From Caballeronia sp. TF1N1 (GTDB taxonomy: Bacteria; Pseudomonadota; Gammaproteobacteria; Burkholderiales; Burkholderiaceae): a stretch of DNA of 64,000 nt. Location of the stretch: NCBI RefSeq assembly GCF_022878925.1, contig NZ_CP084626.1:1054001-1118000 (forward strand). The letters run 5' to 3'. The notes under the pieces were generated by a model. It did no database searches and was not told the origin of the DNA. It worked only from the letters and a program-made list of their open reading frames with translations. Below, piece by piece: positions 61,602 to 64,000 of the stretch. Within the stretch, counting starts at the first letter, position 1. The number at the start of each line of letters is the position of its first letter. A program made the position numbers and the translations under genes.

Positions 61602-63001
61602 GCTCTGTTCTGCAACGACCCGGCCGGCTGCAACAGGCCGGTCAATGGATGCAACGGCACGGCAACGCGATCCGCGGAATTCAGTGGGTCGTGGTTGCCG
61701 TGTACGCGTTTCTGATTCTCGTGCCGGCTGTCATGCCGCTGCCCGATGGCTCGGCGCATTTGTGGAATAACCTCACGCTTGCCGCGCAGTTCGTGTTCTG
61801 GGGCATCTGGTGGCCGTTCGTGCTGCTGTCGATGGTCATGCTCGGCCGAGTGTGGTGCGGTGTGCTGTGTCCGGAAGGCGCGCTCACCGAGTTCGCGAGC
61901 AAGTTCGGCCGCGGCTGGGCGATTCCGCGCTGGATGCGCTGGGGCGGCTGGCCGTTCGTCGCATTCGGACTCACGACCATCTACGGACAGATGGTCAGCG
62001 TCTATCAATATCCGAAAGCGGTGCTGCTCGTGCTCGGCGGCTCGACCGTGGGCGCGATGATCGTCGGCGTGCTGTATGGCCGCGAAAAGCGCGTGTGGTG
62101 CAAGTACCTCTGCCCGGTAAACGGCGTGTTCTCGCTGCTCGCACGGCTTGCGCCGTTTCACTACAAAGTCAGCGAAGACGCGTGGCGCCGTTCGTACAAG
62201 GAAGGCGAGCACGGGCATCGGGTGATTCCGATCAACTGCGCGCCGCTCGTGCCCCTGCGCAAGATGGAAGGCGCCGCCGACTGCCACATGTGCGGCCGAT
62301 GCAGCGGCCATCGCGATGCCATCGCGCTCACGTGGCGCTCGCCGTCGGAGGAAGTGGTCGAGCTCGGCAACAAGGCGGCGAATCCGTGGGACACGGCGCT
62401 AATTCTGTACGGCTTGCTCGGCATCGCGATCGGTGCGTTCCACTGGACCGTGAGCACATGGTTCGTCGATCTCAAGCAGATCTTCGCGAGCTGGCTGATC
62501 GATCACAATATCCTCTGGCCGCTCGATACCAACGCGCCGTGGTTCCTCTTCACGCATTATCCCGAGCAGAACGACGTGTTCTCCTGGCTCGACGGCACGA
62601 TGGTGATCGGCTATATCGTCGCGACGGGTCTCGTCTACGGCACGGCGCTGCTCGCGCTGCTGGCGCTCGGCACGCGCATGCTCGGCAAGATGAACGCGGC
62701 GCGGCTGCATCACCTGACGCTCTCGCTGATTCCGCTCGCGGGATGCGGCGTGTTTCTCGGCTTGTCGGCGACCACGGTCTCGCTCCTGCGCGCGGAGCAT
62801 CTGCCGCTGTGGTGGGTGACGGACCTGCGCCTCGGGCTGCTTGGCGTCGCCAACTTGTGGAGCGCCTGGCTCGCGTGGCGCGTCACGGCTCGTTATTCCT
62901 CGACGCTTGTTCCGCGCGCACTCACGATGGTATGGTTTGTCGCGGCGCTCGCCGTCGCGGATAGCGCCTGGTATCTGATGTTCTGGGGCTTCAGCCGATA
63001 A
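61598..63001 (+). CDS. ftrD: Polyferredoxin-type membrane protein FtrD
   Basis: A 467-residue inner-membrane protein of the NapH/CcoG-like 4Fe-4S kind. About eight spans; cysteine motifs are VWCGVLCPEGALTEF (about residue 85), VWCKYLCPVNGVF (about 166) and ADCHMCGRCSGHRDA (about 226). It is believed to pass electrons to or from the periplasmic FtrB. The overlap with ftrC shows one operon. The C-terminal third is a set of plain membrane helices. Confidence 0.92.
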   Translation: MSSVLQRPGRLQQAGQWMQRHGNAIRGIQWVVVAVYAFLILVPAVMPLPDGSAHLWNNLTLAAQFVFWGIWWPFVLLSMVMLGRVWCGVLCPEGALTEFASKFGRGWAIPRWMRWGGWPFVAFGLTTIYGQMVSVYQYPKAVLLVLGGSTVGAMIVGVLYGREKRVWCKYLCPVNGVFSLLARLAPFHYKVSEDAWRRSYKEGEHGHRVIPINCAPLVPLRKMEGAADCHMCGRCSGHRDAIALTWRSPSEEVVELGNKAANPWDTALILYGLLGIAIGAFHWTVSTWFVDLKQIFASWLIDHNILWPLDTNAPWFLFTHYPEQNDVFSWLDGTMVIGYIVATGLVYGTALLALLALGTRMLGKMNAARLHHLTLSLIPLAGCGVFLGLSATTVSLLRAEHLPLWWVTDLRLGLLGVANLWSAWLAWRVTARYSSTLVPRALTMVWFVAALAVADSAWYLMFWGFSR

Positions 63002-63021
63002 CGCCATTAGGTGAGAATCAA

Positions 63022-63435
63022 GTGAGAACCAAACCCGTACTGACCGACGAAGACGTCCTGCTGATGGCCGCCGCCGCCGAGGCGCACGCAAAGGCGCACA
63101 ACTGGAACGTGACCATCGCCATCGTCGATGACGGCGGGCATCTGCTGCATCTGCATCGGCTCGAAGGGACGGGCGCGAGCACGGTCGAGATGGCGACTGG
63201 CAAGGCGCGCACCGCCGTGCTCGGCCGGCGCGAAACGAAGGTGTACGAAGACACGATCAAGCAGGGCCGCACTGCGTTTCTGAGCGCGCCCATGACGGCC
63301 ATGCTCGAAGGCGGCGTGCCGATCTTCGTTGGAACGGATATCGTCGGCGCGGTGGGCGTGTCGGGCGTGAAATCGGATCAGGATGCATCGATCGCGCGGG
63401 CGGGCATTGCGGCGCTTGGCATCGAAAACGTCTGA
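63022..63435 (+). CDS. GlcG/HbpS-family protein
   Basis: A 137-residue cytosolic protein of the GlcG/HbpS fold: ALTDEDVLLMAAAAEAHAKA-like start, WNVTIAIVDDGGHLLHLHRL, KARTAVLGRRET and VGTDIVGAVGVSGVKSDQD. The start is GTG at 63022 with AGGTGAG about seven bases upstream. Family members include the haem-binding HbpS of Streptomyces, and its place 20 bases behind ftrD suggests an iron or haem role, which is inference. No signal peptide. Confidence 0.88.
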   Translation: MRTKPVLTDEDVLLMAAAAEAHAKAHNWNVTIAIVDDGGHLLHLHRLEGTGASTVEMATGKARTAVLGRRETKVYEDTIKQGRTAFLSAPMTAMLEGGVPIFVGTDIVGAVGVSGVKSDQDASIARAGIAALGIENV

Positions 63436-63460
63436 AGCGAGAACGTCCGAAACAATAAAA

Positions 63461-63491
63461 ACGGCACGCCTTCGCATTGAAGGCGTGCCGT
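63461..63491. terminator. Hairpin terminator behind the ftr operon
   Basis: ACGGCACGCCTTC / GAAGGCGTGCCGT, a perfect 13-bp stem with loop GCATT, 25 bases after the stop. The A-run is on the left, so the best U-tract is for leftward transcription; it should nevertheless stop both. Confidence 0.82.
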
Positions 63492-63544
63492 TCGATCGAA
63501 CAAAATGCATGGCCTCGTTCGGGCACATGACATCGGTGGGAACC

Positions 63545-63563
63545 AAAAAAAGCGGCTTCGCTT
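63545..63563 (-). terminator. Terminator for leftward transcription from hemP
   Basis: On the minus strand AAGCG-AAGC-CGCTT runs into TTTTTT. It lies about 145 bases past the hemP stop codon, marking the 3' end of the hemP message. Confidence 0.72.
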
Positions 63564-63580
63564 GCTATCGACGACTGGCT

Positions 63581-63660
63581 GGTGTTTGCACGAAGGGGTC
63601 TAAATTCTCGCGTGCAAGTCGTCCTCGCTGGCTAAGGCCAAACACCTCTTTGGCGAGGTG
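63581..63660 (-). ncRNA. Structured hemP 3' region, candidate regulatory RNA
   Basis: Three helices share bases: GGTGTTTG (63581-63588) with CAAACACC (63639-63646); TTGCACG (63586-63592) with CGTGCAA (63611-63617); and CACCTC (63643-63648) with GAGGTG (63655-63660). They cannot all form at once. The stretch lies between the hemP stop and a terminator, so a 3'UTR-derived small RNA is possible. No promoter of its own is evident. Confidence 0.4.
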
Positions 63661-63707
63661 GTCCCCACAATACACGGTACTGCTGTTCTGCCTTACCTCT
63701 TTGCCGC

Positions 63708-63968
63708 TTACTTCGTCAGGATCAGCTTGCCCAAACGCGTCGCGCGCAACTGATAGGTCTCCCCGTTATGCACGATCGCGATATGACTGCGTCCCTGCAG
63801 TAACGTATCGCTGCGCAACGAACGATCGCCGGTTGCATCGGCTGAATCGGTCGATGTCGTCGATGCCCGCACCGACGTCACGGCAGCCGTCTTTGGGCGC
63901 GTGATGGCTGCATCGCGAACTGCCGGACGGCGAAGCCTGAGCGTGGTGGATCGCAGCGTGTCGGTCAT
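63708..63968 (-). CDS. hemP: HemP/HmuP, haem uptake regulator
   Basis: An 86-residue protein whose C-terminal part carries the HemP signature HNGETYQLRATRLGKLILTK. The N-terminal 50 residues are Thr/Arg/Ser/Ala-rich and variable. HemP/HmuP activates expression of haem receptor genes together with Fur in Burkholderia and Bradyrhizobium. Its promoter is outside the window to the right. The haem receptor gene that often follows hemP is not here: downstream there is a structured spacer, a terminator and the convergent ftr operon. Confidence 0.88.
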   Translation of the reverse strand: MTDTLRSTTLRLRRPAVRDAAITRPKTAAVTSVRASTTSTDSADATGDRSLRSDTLLQGRSHIAIVHNGETYQLRATRLGKLILTK

Positions 63969-64000
63969 GTCGTTTGAGTGCGTTCGTTGATTCGATGGGT

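Noticed and set aside
1..64000. CRISPR arrays, insertion sequences, prophage or integrase genes, rRNA
   Set aside because: I looked for spaced direct repeats, transposase motifs with terminal repeats and rRNA signatures, and found none. The lone tRNA-Leu shows no flanking direct repeat of its 3' end within view.

Overview
The window is GC-rich chromosomal DNA from a beta-proteobacterium of the family Burkholderiaceae, most likely Caballeronia, Paraburkholderia or a close relative. The evidence is the homodimeric pyruvate dehydrogenase cluster with a lipoyl-bearing E3, the ftrABCD iron operon next to hemP, the glnA-ntrB-ntrC order, a class I phasin, and strong G/C preference at third codon positions. 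It reads as core chromosome. I see no insertion sequence, integrase, prophage gene, CRISPR array or rRNA operon, and only one tRNA, tRNA-Leu(UAA).

Layout. 1-2.4 kb: the start of an MFS transporter, a lipoprotein, two small conserved-type proteins, tRNA-Leu and a YfcE-like phosphodiesterase. 2.4-11.1 kb: a ProP-type MFS transporter, yggX, then argA and hrpA diverging from a 22-bp gap that holds a palindromic -10 box. 11.2-16.3 kb: a periplasmic beta-propeller protein, a di-iron membrane hydroxylase, an EI24 membrane protein, a CinA-like protein, cutC and a rhodanese. 16.3-21.8 kb: the nitrogen block, with glnA behind a sigma-54 promoter and NtrC-type sites, then ntrB, ntrC and convergent xthA. 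22.0-29.6 kb: the potassium block, a 35-codon small ORF followed by kdpF, kdpA, kdpB, kdpC and kdpD, with a KdpE-like operator but no kdpE. 29.9-35.2 kb: a GNAT acetyltransferase, codA, prlC and folD. 35.4-37.8 kb: an exported DUF3300/DUF2950 pair of unknown function. 38.2-48.4 kb: a PAS sensor kinase/FixJ-type regulator pair divergent from aceE-aceF-lpdA. 48.6-51.2 kb: phasin and a PBP7-type endopeptidase. 51.2-54.4 kb: an IclR regulator divergent from lutAB. 54.4-59.4 kb: a Gly-rich lipoprotein, a small exported protein, tyrB and uvrB. 59.5-64.0 kb: ftrABCD, a GlcG/HbpS-like gene and hemP, all tied to iron.

How the genes work together. GlnA and NtrBC make one nitrogen circuit: the promoter of glnA carries the sites its downstream regulator should bind. 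KdpFABC is the high-affinity potassium pump and KdpD its sensor; its response regulator must lie elsewhere. The pyruvate dehydrogenase genes form a cluster whose spacers fold into strong hairpins, and its divergent two-component system is a plausible but untested local regulator. The ftr genes form a ferrous iron uptake system with a Fur-like box, and HemP, a haem-uptake regulator, stands beside it without the usual haem receptor gene next to it.

The window is mostly ordinary core genome. I do not see a clear new defence, secretion or biosynthetic system. The best candidates for something undescribed are the DUF3300/DUF2950 pair, the two-component system facing pyruvate dehydrogenase, the small ORF and Shine-Dalgarno-masking hairpin at the head of the kdp operon, the double-lipoyl E3 with a sequence tract shared with E2, the overlapping helices downstream of hemP, and the argA/hrpA symmetric promoter that predicts two leaderless messages.
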